A DNA stretch of 64,000 nt from Eucalyptus grandis (taxonomy: Eukaryota; Streptophyta; Magnoliopsida; Myrtales; Myrtaceae). Each line of letters begins with the position of its first letter. Within the stretch, counting starts at the first letter, position 1. Of the stretch, positions 46,758 to 57,360 are shown piece by piece. Below the pieces are notes generated by a model that was not told the origin of the DNA, ran no database searches, and saw only the letters and a list, made by a program, of their open reading frames with translations. The stretch lies in assembly GCF_016545825.1 (NCBI RefSeq), contig NC_052615.1, positions 31,803,088 to 31,867,087 on the forward strand, read 5' to 3'. Made by a program: the position numbers and the translations under genes.

Positions 46758-48972
46758 TTCTCTAATATTCCTACCAAAGTCCAATAGTGGAAATATTTTT
46801 TCTCCTAGCATTATTGTCTGATTTCTGAAAGATTGTTATTAAACTTGTTTATTAGTAGTTCTTATTCACACTTCATACATGTGAGACAATATACAAGCAC
46901 TGCGTGTTTGTGTCATATGCATCTCAGTAGATACTCGATTTTGACATACAAGATCGAATGGACAAACAACCCCCATGATTGATTCAATGTCTTTGAAACA
47001 GATAAGAGGTTTACTTTGTATTTCAATGTCATCTTTTCCACCAATATAATAAAGCAAGTTTAGCCTATTGGAAAGGGCTGAGCTGGAGTGTGTGCAGACT
47101 TAGATGTCCAGGGTTCATAGCGTATTGGTGTAAACTGGTTCTTCAAGCATCTAAGATTTACCCAGCGACTGTTTCATAATAACAAAAGAGAAACGATGTT
47201 ACAACATCTTGGAGAAAGCTCTTATACAGTAATTGCCAGGTACTCAAATAAGCAAACGTTAATAAAAAGCTCTTGCTAATGCTCAATGATTCACAGATAG
47301 ATGCTGGAAGCTACAGGCCTAAACGAAAACTCTACCTTCTAATTGGAACTTCTCTTGAACAATTACAAATCATATATAGATGTTTATTTCAAGAAGTCAA
47401 GAGTCTTCAAACAGAAATCCTAATCGTCCTTTTAAGAGAGCTTCCAACTATGTGATTGATATAAAAATGTTTCCACACTTACCTCTAACTGTATCTTCCC
47501 TCCACCACCCATTCCTTCTAATTCCACAACCATTTCATGTGAATCTCCTGGAAACAGACATGCTCATCAAGAAAAAGTACAATTTCCATATGATAGTCAT
47601 TTCATCCATTGCCAAGGTCATAGAGTATCAAATAATGTTTCACAGGAGAAAAACTGATCTGGTATATTGCTCATTTATTTGACTTCTGAACCACCAAACT
47701 AAACCACCACCAGCATTGCACAATAAAGTTCAAAATACAAATCGACAACAAATTCAATGATTCTCACCATCACACAGAAGCTCCAAACAGATTCCTGCAT
47801 TGCCCATTCGCTTGTGTGGAGTTACCAAGTTTGCATCCCAAGCTGCCACCTAGCATCCACACCACAGTGAACAACAAAAAGATCAACAATTATTCAGCTT
47901 CAGTTCATGCATTTAAGGATAGCTGTATCCATTTGCTGAGCGCCAAAATTAGCAAGGACTTGTACCCAAAAAAAACAAAATGGTGGAGTTGCTTGCTTCG
48001 TGTTATGTTAATGCAAGATATATGGCACAATCAACTTGGGATTGTATCAAATAAGGCAACAAATGAGCAAATCTCCTTAGCATGTAAAGAGGAGTCCAAA
48101 ATTGATGCAGCAGTTGGCCCCCTCAAAATGGCGTTCATTCATTTATTACAAAAGTAGCATCACATATTTTTAGGATAAGTCCTTCCTAAACATGCCAGCA
48201 ATTCGGTCTCCAGTTAGTCCACAGATGCAAAGTGGAAAGGAAGTAATGGATACCACTCTGGTAGAGGCTTAACCTGGAGGTTTTTAGTCGAAGGGAGCTT
48301 AATGTTAAAAGTGAATTCCTCATTCCATGTTGGCTCTTTCTTCCTGTCAGCAAATTTGATTGACAAATAAAGTTGCAATAAGTCTGTAAATCCAGAGTAA
48401 ACTTAATTTTTCCTCCATATGCATCATATGCTCTCATCTCCTGTATTCTGTGTACAGCAGATAAACTAAATTGCAATTAGCCAATGTAAAAAGAGCTAAA
48501 GATTATTGCTTCAGAAGCTTCAGCAAAATTGTTTTGCAGAAACTGATGGGGAATGCTAATAATATGTCTTATCATTTAGGTCATCATGCGAGAAGCACAA
48601 AAAATAATTAGTAGCTGATAAATATTGTATTTCTCATTTTAAAAGTGAAAGCACCCTTTAACATTTTAAGGGAAGGAATTCCATAGCCTGCACCAACTTA
48701 ATATAACCGCTCCTTGAGTACGGCTTTGTCAACTTGGGAAATTACATGGGCCGTGTGGGGTATTTTAGAGAGGAACTGCTAGCTACGTTTAGTAAAGAAG
48801 TGTGGAAATAAGTACTTGTGGTCTATGCGGCTGCTAGAACTGCATAAACTCCCAGAATTTCCGTGGCAATGAAAGTGCCGTTTACAAAATTTTTAGTTTT
48901 TCCCTTGCATACACAAGTTTCCATGTATGCCAAAATACTCTATAAGGTGGTAGGATAAAGTAAAGGAAGTAC

Positions 48973-49658
48973 CTTGACAATAAGTAGACACCCCATTGGA
49001 CCAGTTACAGCTCGGATGCCCTGAAATATATACAATAGAGCAAAATGAATCTCATAGACAAGGAGACAAAACATAAAGCAAGAGATCCATGACATTTTCC
49101 TTGTTTAGTCATATAATCATGAGAAAACATACAGCTAGAACAGCATCAACTGGTGGAGAAGCAAAAACATCACCACATATTGCAGCTGCTAGCATCCCTT
49201 CACCCACGAATCCAGAATGAGCTGGCTCATGGCCGCTACCGCCAACTGACAAAGAAATAGCATAGATCATTGAACTGGAGATTCTTATGCATAAATCATG
49301 GCCCGCTGTTGAAGTCCATCACTTTCCTTCTAAATGATTGAACTGTAAATGAATTAATTGGGTAGATGAAGTAGAAGCTGTGGGGAATGAGGAGTTGCGA
49401 ACAGATCAACGGTTTCTAAATGAGAGGTAAAAAAAGTGTTTCTGAATATAGAAACATTGGCAGGAACTGAAAGATAACAACCATATCACGCTGATGCCAT
49501 GGACATCACCGACAAAATAAGAATTCAAGAAATTCAATGCGCACAATTAGATTCTAAAACATTAACATAGAAATGCAGGGAAGACAACATTAACCTGATA
49601 TAACGACGACCTTGTCATATGTAGCAGGCGAAATATCAGCCCGCAACACGACCTTCAC
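48973..49658 (-). pseudogene. Captured dihydroxyacetone kinase fragment (N-terminal exons)
   Basis: The enzyme phosphorylates dihydroxyacetone. Three minus-strand exons: 49595-49658 (VVLRADISPATYDKVVVIS), 49133-49245 ([35 protein letters not shown]) and 48973-49020 (GIRAVTGPMGCLLIVK). These cover the start of the DhaK domain, with the family's [10 protein letters not shown] motif altered to [11 protein letters not shown] across a splice junction. Frames are otherwise open. The remaining DhaK and all of DhaL are missing. It is the piece nearest the right TIR, and an unspliced frame runs from the TIR into its first exon (49590-50336). Confidence 0.87.
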
Positions 49659-49754
49659 CTGCATTTCCACCAATAGGATTGGAATGGTCGTGTGAGTTAC
49701 CGAATAAACTGTAAGACTAATGAAAGAAGCATAAAAAAAAAAAAATTTACGAAA

Positions 49755-50103
49755 GGGCGTCGGGGCCGGAGGTGGCGTCGTCGGCATCGGAGTCGGGGGC
49801 GATGGAGGCAACGGCTTGAGGGGCGTCGGAGTCGGGGACGACGGAGGCAACCGGCTTGAGGGGCGTCGGAGTCGGGGACGACGGAGGCAACCGGCGGACC
49901 CGCAACACGACCTTGAGGGGCGGAGGCGGAGGCGGAGGCGGCGTCGTCGGAGTCGCGAGAGGGCGTCGGGGGCGGAGGCGGAAGCGGAGGCGGCGTCGTC
50001 GGCGGGGCGTCGAAGTCGAGAATAGAGAGAGAGAGCAGAGGAGGGGGAAGAGAAGCAGCTGTGCGACCTTTTGGTTCTCCTCCGCAACGGAACGGAACGG
50101 AGA

Positions 50104-50146
<43 letters not shown>

Positions 50147-50331
50147 GACGATTCGACAGGGGCTCGGCGTCGCGAGGAGAGCGAGCGGGGAGCGTCGAGT
50201 GGTGGGCTCCACACGCAGCCCGCGCGAATTTTGAACGCCCGACACCCTCGCCAACGTGGCGCAACGTGTCGACCACTGAATGGTTTAACCCACCGCCTAC
50301 GTGTTGGGTTAAACCCACCCAATATTTTCTC
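49755..50331 (-). repeat. Right terminal inverted repeat of Pack-MULE
   Basis: Inverted copy of 28542-29112. The inner part holds a 40-base tandem pair at 49813-49892 and an AG dinucleotide run at about 50107-50136. Positions 49899-49914 (CCCGCAACACGACCTT) are identical to 16 bases of the DAK exon at 49640-49655. Confidence 0.9.
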
Positions 50332-50340
50332 AGCAAATCG
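50332..50340. other. 9 bp target-site duplication, right of Pack-MULE
   Basis: AGCAAATCG, identical to 28533-28541, directly follows the right TIR end CAATATTTTCTC. Confidence 0.93.
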
Positions 50341-50899
50341 GCTGGAGAAGAAAGAAGTTCCTACACGTCCATTGTCTCACGCTCATTAATGCATGCACAT
50401 GCATGCACACAATTCGGCGGACGTAAGGAGCCTCAAAGAAGCAAAATGAACTCATAAAATAATATAAAATAGGTGGATTGTCAGGCGGTGGCCACCATAT
50501 TTGAAAAAAAAGAACCAAAACTTGAACAAGCAAGGAAAAGTTGCGGCTGCCTCCTGTTCACCTGTTGCCTATAAATAAGCGAGGAAAGGAGCAGAGAGAA
50601 GGGGGGAGGCATTCACTGGAGAGGTTTTGTGAGAGATTAAAAAAGGAAGAGATGCTCGTTAGAGAGAACCAAAAAAAATGAAGTCAGGGGGGAAGTAAAA
50701 GAGAGGACAAAAGAAAATTCATTCGAGAGGTCTGTAAGGGGAGCGAAAAAGAAAAAAATTCATTGTGAAGGGCTTCTCTTTCGGTCAGACGAGTGAAGGG
50801 AAGGGAGTGTGTCAGAGAAAAACCAAAAAGAATGTGAAGTCAGAGAGGGCAACAGAGAGAGAGAAAGGACGTGAGAGACAGAAAATAAAAGATTAAAAA

Positions 50900-52260
50900 G
50901 GGAGAGGATGTCTTCGGCCGAGGGGGTCATCTTCTTCGGGAGTTCCTTGCTCGCACGCCGGTAGCCACACCTCCACTTGTCCCTGCAACGCCCATCGCCA
51001 GAGTTCCGAGCCCCTGTCGTTGCACCCTGCCCGTCACCAACGCCTGCTGCCGCCGACTCCATCCTTCCGGCGATCTAAGGACGTAGACGCTGCAGCAACC
51101 CTCTGCTGCCTTCCTGCTCTCGGCGAGTTCCGAACGCCGTTGCCGCTGTAGTCCCGTGCCTCCGCTCGCCCGCCTCCTGCAGCTCGAGGCTTCGAGCGAC
51201 GCCTGCAACTCCCCCACCGCAGCTGCTGTCTCGCGGTCGCCGGAGCTCCGAACACCGTCACTGTTGCAGCCCTCAGCCTGCTCATCGCCGCCCCACCGCA
51301 GCACCTTCATCCGTCTCCTGCAGCAACCCGCGCCCGACGCCAGCAGCCCGCGCCACCTTCGCCCGCCGGTCGCAGCGCATTTCCGCCCGTCTCTGAAACC
51401 AACCGCTGCTGCTCCTCTTCCCGCCCGTTCACGCCAGCAACCTGACGCCACGAGCTCCGCCGCTACTGCTGCAAACCCCCCGAACACGACCTGCAGAAGT
51501 ACGCGAGCCTCCTCGCCGCACCACCGCGCCCGCTTGTCGTTCTGCATCACCGCTACACGAGCTCCCGATCTGCACCAACGCCTGGCGTCACTGCTCTCCA
51601 CCGCCGCTCAATCCCTCGCGAGACGAGCAGCACCTCCGCAGCGGCTCGTCACTGCACCGCAGCACCTGCAACCCGGGACCCAGCGTCCAGAGCCCACGCC
51701 GACGCTGCCCTGAGCTGAAGACCAGCAACCCGCCACTGCTCTCCACCGCCGCTCAGTTCCTCCGAGCACCAGACGCCACGAGCGCCCGCTTCTACGCCTG
51801 CAGCCCGCGCCATCACTGCTGCTACGCCTCGTGCCCGACGCCCACAGCCAGCCTCCACCTCCGCCTCTGTCATCGACGACCAGCCGACGCCGCACCTCCA
51901 CCTCCGCCGTGCGCCGCCTCGCCTGCTGTGCGCATCGACCCGCGACGACCCGGCACCTCTGACCGCCCGAAGCTTCATCGCCGTTGCCCTTGCCGTTCCG
52001 TCAATTGCCGAAGCTCCACCCCTTGCTGCCGCGCCTTCCTCTGCCCGACTCCGCTGCACGCCGTTGCAGCAGCCGCTCGAACCCGCCTAGCTCCGCCAGC
52101 CGCCGTCCCCTTCTGAGCGACACTACCACAGCAACTCGCTGCCTGCTCCGAGCTTGCTGTCCCTCGCCGGAGCTCCGACGACCGTGCCCACTGCCCACAG
52201 TCGCCCGTCGCAGCAGCAGCAGCCATCCCAGCCGTGAGCTGAGTCTCCATCGTGGTCCAC
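50900..52260. other. GC-rich tract within the large LTR
   Basis: Strongly GC-rich, made of CCGC/CAGC-type words, giving long open frames on both strands (up to about 220 codons). None resembles a known protein. Composition differs sharply from the AT-rich remainder of the LTR (52260-53795). Confidence 0.6.
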
Positions 52261-53795
52261 AAAGCACCACCCATTAAGGCAAATTTGGAAAAAGTTCAAA
52301 TTAGGTAGGTTTTTTTATTAGGTAGATCTATCTTATTTTATGTTATTTTATCTTTAATATTTCGTTTTTATGTTATGTTATTTTATGTTTTCGTTTCTTT
52401 ATTTGAATTAGTTCTTGATGCATGTTTGAAAATCCCCGATGTACTACCTAATTCGCAACCGCACAATGATTTTTATTTCATCTATAAGGCTTTAGATAGA
52501 ACAATTAATCACGCGGGAATAAAATTGATATTTTGATCTTTAAGGCTTAAGATCAATTTATTAATTTTATTAGCGAAACAACCATGGAGGATTTGATATC
52601 TTTTGATTGTTTTGTTTATCTCAAAAATACAAAAATTGCATTTGCATTTCATGTAGGTTAGAATTAAGTTTATTTCTTGTTTTATGGTTTGCATATTTAG
52701 AATAGGAATTTTATTTCGAATTAAAAAAAAGAAAAAAAAAAGAAAATCAAATCGATCAATTTAGGTTGCTAGTTTTAACTTAGGTTTCATGTTTAATTAC
52801 TTGGCAATTTTTAATTTCGAAATTAATACAAAAACATAAAAAAAAAAAAATTAGAATTTTGGCACTCTTTGCATACCATTGCATTTTAGGGTAAAATTTC
52901 ATAAGTTTAATTCTAGATAATAGTTTTAAATTTAAGAAATTTTTTAGATAGCTTGCATTTTAGTTAGGAATTTCTAAATTAGGATAACATTCTAGCTTAA
53001 ATTAGGATTTGGTTTAACCTCATTCCTAATACAAATTAGATGACATTTTAATTTAGATAGATAATTCTCACTTTTTCTAATTCCGAATTTCATGAAAAAA
53101 AATAAAAAAAAATGTCTTAGAATAAATTAGTTTTATTTTCTAGGATAGATTGCATGCTTATTAAGAAAACAAAAAAACATCGCATTTGCATCATATAGTT
53201 AGGCCGTATTATCATGTCATATTATTCCATGTTAGATTAATAGTATGCATTGCATATTGCATGATTTTCATTAAATAAGAAAAAAAGAGAAATTGCGTGT
53301 TCATTAGAAATCATATTTAGACTGTCGATGTGAATTCTGATCTAACACTGCAGATGCTTTCGTTGCTATGAGGTAAGTCCTGCAATTTATTCATCGCTTT
53401 CTTGGGTGTTAAATTGGTGGTTTACGCACCCGCATGATTACCTCACATGTTAGGAAGATAAATTAAAATCAATTCAAGCTGCCTGCAAAAAACATTTTTG
53501 AAAATAAAAAAGAATGGTACCGAAGGGCATTAGAGAAATCTAGTGTAACCAAGTCCCGAACTCACAATCTCTAGTTCGTAGGAGTGAAGTAATTCTCCCA
53601 TTACTTTACTTGGGTTTCTAATCTACCCACCGAAAATAGATTAGTGGCGACTCCTAATTGAAAATCAACTGCATGTTAAGAACTTGAACCTAAGTCGCGA
53701 ATTGGTATGGGTTTGGGAGAGCCTGAGTTAAGTCTAGGCTTAACAATCCATTAACCTAAACCATAGGTGGTGCACCTGAAATTTAGGTCGCGACA

Positions 53796-54146
53796 TGCTC
53801 GTTAACCAAACTTTATAAATAAAGACTTTCATTTTCAATGTACTAAATGTGTATATGACACACAAAAAAAAAAATTAATGTTTTAAAAATGAAAAATAAA
53901 ATTCTTGCTTTAGATATTTAGAGTCCGTAAATGCTCGTTTACAAAATCTTCGTAATTAGGTGCGCAACAACTCTCAAACTTATGGCTGAGTATTGCCCCT
54001 CATACATTGACAAGCTTAGGGCACACTTGTGTATAGACAAATTTTCCTTCTATCATACAGAAGCTTCATTAATTTTCCTACTATTTGTTGGAAATATTTT
54101 ATTTTATACATCCAACTAGTGCTAATCAATCGAACACTCATCTTGC
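53796..54146. other. Intergenic, 3' flank of CYP706 pseudogene D
   Basis: AT-rich spacer between the end of the large LTR and the stop codon of pseudogene D. No supported gene. Confidence 0.5.
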
Positions 54147-56351
54147 TTACTCATAGAGTGCGGAATCAGACAACCTCGGCGTAGGTATCGCGACAAGAGG
54201 TTCCTTCTTCTTCAGAACGATGCCAAGCCGCTCCGAAACATCCAGCTTCTCCGCACTGCCCCTCAGCAGTTTCCATTCGAAGGAGTGCGCAAGCGTAGCC
54301 AGCGAGCACAGCACCATCCTCTCCCCCATCGCTGTCCCGGGGCAAATCCTGCGGCCCGATCCGAACGGTATGTAATTCAGGTCATTGCCGTTGAAGTCCC
54401 ACTTGCTGTCCGCATCCGCGAACCTCTCCGGGTCAAAAGTCGACGGGTTTTTCCAAACGGATGGGTTGCGATGGATGGCCCACGTGTTGATCAAGACTTG
54501 AGAGCCCTTCGAGACCATGTAGCCCGCGATGATGCAGGTCTCCCTAGGGTAATGAGGCACCAATATTGGAAGGCCGGGGTGCAACCTTAGAGTCTCCTTC
54601 ATGACTGCTTTTAAGTAGGAGAGGTGGTGTAAGTGCGACTCTTCTACTCTGTTGTCTTCACCTACTACTTGCTCAAGCTCTTGTCGGGCTTTGGACATCA
54701 CTTCGGGGTTCTTGATCATCTCGGCCATGGCGAACTCGACCGAATTGGAGCTCGTCTCGGTCCCTCCCGCTATCATGTCCTGTCCGTGCATAATCATCAC
54801 ATGATATGTTAAAATTGGAGTATAGATAATGAAGTCATTGTATGAAGTGCAAAAATTCTCAAGCTATATCTAGGGTAGGGAGATCGTCTCCACAGCATTC
54901 TTTTTGTGATGGGACCTCTAGCCTTTTTTAAAAAGTTTTGTAAGAGGCTTCACATAACCATCACTCAGTAAGGGTGAGCATACTAAACCACTCGGATAGG
55001 GAATCGCCCGGACCAGATTGGCCAGTTTGGTCGAGTTCCCGGTTCCATAAAAATGGAACTGGTATTTTTAGTTAGGTTCTCAGTTCCAAGGGGAATCGGA
55101 TCGGGCTAGACACACAGACCGGATCGACTTTTTAAAAAATATATATTTTTAATTTCTTAAAAATAGCAATAAAACCTAAAATTGTAATAACTCGAGTTTT
55201 TTAATTTTTTTTTTGCTAAGTGACTAGTTCCATTGAATCGAACTAGACTAGACCAGACCGGTTAGTCCGATTTCCAGTATGGAATTGTCCAATTCGATCT
55301 CTGGTCCCAAAAATGGAGATAAGTTCTCTCGGTCTAATTCCTAATTTATGGAATCGGAAATTGGACCGAAAACCAATCACCCTTAGTCACTAGTTCTATT
55401 TAGATGCTAGTGTGACTATGGTTTGGCGTTGCCAATGAACATCCGGGATGACTTTTTCAGCTTTTAGGGACGGCTTATCGCTTGTCACTTGTTGTACCTT
55501 TTTTAGTAGTGATAATTCTACTGGATAGAGAATTGTGCCAGGGGGTGGAAGAGCACATTGACAAATAAATAAGTGAAGATGCTAACATTAGTTTTCAGGG
55601 AACATTTTTATTTGGCCATGTTCTCATTAGTTTCTAAACCTAGGGTTCAAGAGTTAATGCGTTCTCCATTAATTAAACACTCAATATAGACTCATGTCTT
55701 AACCTTTCAATATTTTGTTGTTGTTGTAACATCTGACGAAATATTTGGAGTTGGATGACAAAAATAAGTAAAATTTGATAATATTCCATTGGTGTGGATG
55801 ATAGATAGAATGATGTTATAAATTTCAATGTCTTTAATTTAATTACGTTTATCTCGTTGCTATATAATGTATTTGAGGAGATCTAATTTTTAAACAATGA
55901 ATGCACATACCAGAAGTAGGGCTTTCAGTTGAGTCATGGTGAATGGTGCATCAACATCTGAGTCTCATTCTTTCTTTAGTCTAAGCAAATACTGCAAAAA
56001 GTCCTGAGTCGAATTGACTTCATCACCAATGTTTTGGTTCCAACCTTCTTTGTCCATCTGCAACCTCTTAGCAATCACCATGTTGAATGAACTGTCAAAC
56101 CTGTTGGCTAAAACCTTCATCCTCTTCACTATGCCTTGCAAGTCGAACCGGGCCAAGCCTGGATAGAAGTCCGAGATGTTCGGCTTGATCGCCAAAACTG
56201 TCATCTCTGTTATGATCTGCCGAAATTCTGCCCCAAGCCTTGCCATCTCTTCGCCTCTAATAGTGTTACCCCAGATCATGCTTGTAACCACGTTGAAAGC
56301 AGCCGCGAACACTTGGTCCCCAACGTTGATAGCCGAACCGGCCTGGCTATA
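54147..56351 (-). pseudogene. CYP706 pseudogene D, divergent, 5' truncated
   Basis: Exon 2 (54147-54779, 633 bases, the same length as in copy E) is intact. It has IAGGTETSS (threonine-to-glutamate variant of the usual GTDTT), ExxR in KETLRLHPGLP, PERF and the heme loop PFGSGRRICPG. Exon 1 survives only from about 56351 to 55911, starting near SQAGSAINVGDQ. The anchor, hinge and C-helix are lost. A TGA at 55965-55967 replaces a glycine codon shortly before the exon end (donor GTATGT). The 1131-base intron contains a MITE. Its sequence is clearly more distant from A, B, C and E than those are from each other, so it represents another CYP706 subgroup. Confidence 0.85.
54969..55385. mobile_element. 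hAT-like MITE in the intron of pseudogene D
   Basis: 417 bases with short inverted ends TAAGGGTGA at both termini and an interior rich in GGAACCGG/TCCGGTTC-type words. Flanks TCACTCAG and TCACTAG agree apart from one base loss, consistent with an eroded eight-base duplication. No coding capacity. Confidence 0.55.
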
Positions 56352-56740
56352 ATGTGAACATTGTTGATGTACTCAGCTGTACATATCTATGGAGCTAATA
56401 ATCCACCCTCTATGTAAACATTGTTGCTGAAGCTATGAGAATTGCGCGCTGTGGAAGCTCGGCTTCAGGACCTCCTCCTTCGGTCAAGCAGCCATGGTCG
56501 ATTCCTTAATTCTGGATAACTGATGAAATGGTCGTATGCACTCGGCAGTCGATTGAATATATATCCTTCCAGCGCAAGAAAGGAAAGACTTCATCTTCTG
56601 GTTGAACCGATCTAAAGAATATCCCAACCAAAGCAGCACAAAACCGTGCAAAGTAACGTTATGTCTTGCTGAGAACATGCTCTGAACATGATCGATAGAG
56701 GCCGATATTTCAGGCCTAGCGCTGAGGCCTGGCCGGCCGA
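56352..56740. other. Junk DNA with a scrap of CYP706 3' flank
   Basis: No gene. The stretch ACTTCATCTTCTGGTTGAAC at about 56588 followed by similar bases matches the region downstream of CYP706 copies at 3308 and 58496. It lies only about 150 bases before a CYP706 5' flank, so a whole gene body may have been deleted here. Confidence 0.45.
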
Positions 56741-57360
56741 TTGAGCAAGTGAAATGCTATGGCGTATATATTGCCAGAAGTAATATGTGCTGCCATTCGA
56801 TGAGGGTGAAAGGTCGACTTTAATGGTATATAACAACCCGTAATTTTAATAAATATGTTTAGCTAAATCGTTAATATCTTGAGATCCTAAACGCATTATG
56901 CACTTGAATTAGCAAAATTTGCATTTTCTTTTGTGCGCAAGCTTTCAAAGCTATAAAAGCAATCTAGGACAAGAACTAGATTTAAAAAATTCTAATTAGC
57001 ACATTAAATCACACGGAAAAGTTATATCTGGTTCTAAATTCACAAAACAAAGAGCCCCGCGTTTCGTACAAAAGTTATATCTGGGCCTTTCTACTCTTAT
57101 GTGAGAGAGAGAGAGAGAGAGAGAGAGCCCGGGGGGGGAGCGGGCAGTTTTTCTTTTTTTTTTTTTGGTCGAAAGGAGCGGGAGGGTTGGGTTGGGTTGC
57201 TCCCTTTTTAACCCTTCCGAAAAAACAAAAATTGTTTAGTTTTGAATGACCGCTCACATAATTTTATTTTTACAAATATCATTTACGACTTCTAAGCAAA
57301 CTCCAACCTTGAAAAGACCGAATGACCCCTCTCATTTTAGCATGTTGTTGGTCTTTGTTG
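56741..57360 (-). repeat. Duplicated CYP706 5' flank (unit without gene body)
   Basis: Homologous to 1518-2076 and to the split flank of copy E. It contains GGTCGACTTTAATGGTATAT and an AG dinucleotide run at about 57101-57127. No P450 exon is attached on its downstream side. Confidence 0.65.

Larger units (their letters stand above)
41764..48343 (-). pseudogene. Captured C2-domain class 3 lipase fragment (interrupted by copia)
   Basis: Four minus-strand exons in order: 48274-48343 (KKEPTWNEEFTFNIKLPSTK), 47768-47849 (VAAWDANLVTPHKRMGNAG), 47483-47547 (VVELEGMGGGGKIQLE) and 41764-42739. The first three form most of a C2 domain. The fourth is the long linker before a Lipase_3 catalytic domain (KWWKLPFVSEFLRQNGFES, VLGALMVLTAAVSRLNKE, FEKICFLDN). 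It belongs to a plant lipase/alpha-beta hydrolase family recognised from memory. The catalytic GxSxG part is not present. A frameshift lies near 42490. The intron between the third and fourth exons hosts the copia element 42918-46757. Sense to the right TIR. Confidence 0.72.
28542..50331. mobile_element. Giant Pack-MULE: 21.8 kb Mutator-like element carrying about nine host gene fragments
   Basis: Both ends begin GAGAAAATATTGGGTGGG, reading inward, and remain inverted copies for about 570 bases. The element is bounded by the identical nine bases AGCAAATCG (28533-28541 and 50332-50340), the hallmark target-duplication length of Mutator-like elements. The flanks rejoin a continuous LTR when it is removed. 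Inside are exon-intron fragments of unrelated plant genes, with introns kept, so capture was at the DNA level. No mudrA-type transposase, DDE motif or zinc-finger transposase was recognised, so it must be non-autonomous. A copia element (42918-46757) inserted later. Gene fragments left of about 36.1 kb are on the plus strand. Those right of 37.5 kb are on the minus strand. Confidence 0.9.
27884..53795 (+). mobile_element. Large LTR (probably solo, Tat/Ogre-like) split by a Mutator-like element
   Basis: The left part (27884-28541) begins TGTTGACACCTAAATTTTG. The right part (50341-53795) ends GGTCGCGACA. Removing the Mutator-like insertion and one copy of its target duplication leaves about 4.1 kb. 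A direct-repeat unit (CATTAATGC then ATGCACGCA then GGACGTG) appears on both sides of the insertion at about 28140-28200, 28430-28470 and 50370-50430, proving the two parts were one unit. The right part has a GC-rich tract (50900-52260), then a long AT-rich tail. TGGCGACTCC at 53645-53654 resembles a tRNA-Arg primer-binding site used by Tat/Ogre elements, so the LTR may instead end near 53640. No gag-pol was found. Flanks CTCTC and TGCTC match only in part. Confidence 0.5.

Noticed and set aside
28542..50331. Simple inverted segmental duplication instead of a transposon
   Set aside because: The exact nine-base direct repeat at the borders and the continuity of the outer LTR when the segment is removed are explained by transposition, not by inverted duplication.
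50927..52277. Long overlapping frames (up to about 224 codons) on both strands
   Set aside because: GC-rich low-complexity part of the large LTR. Ala/Arg/Ser-rich translations with no domain and mirrored frames indicate chance.
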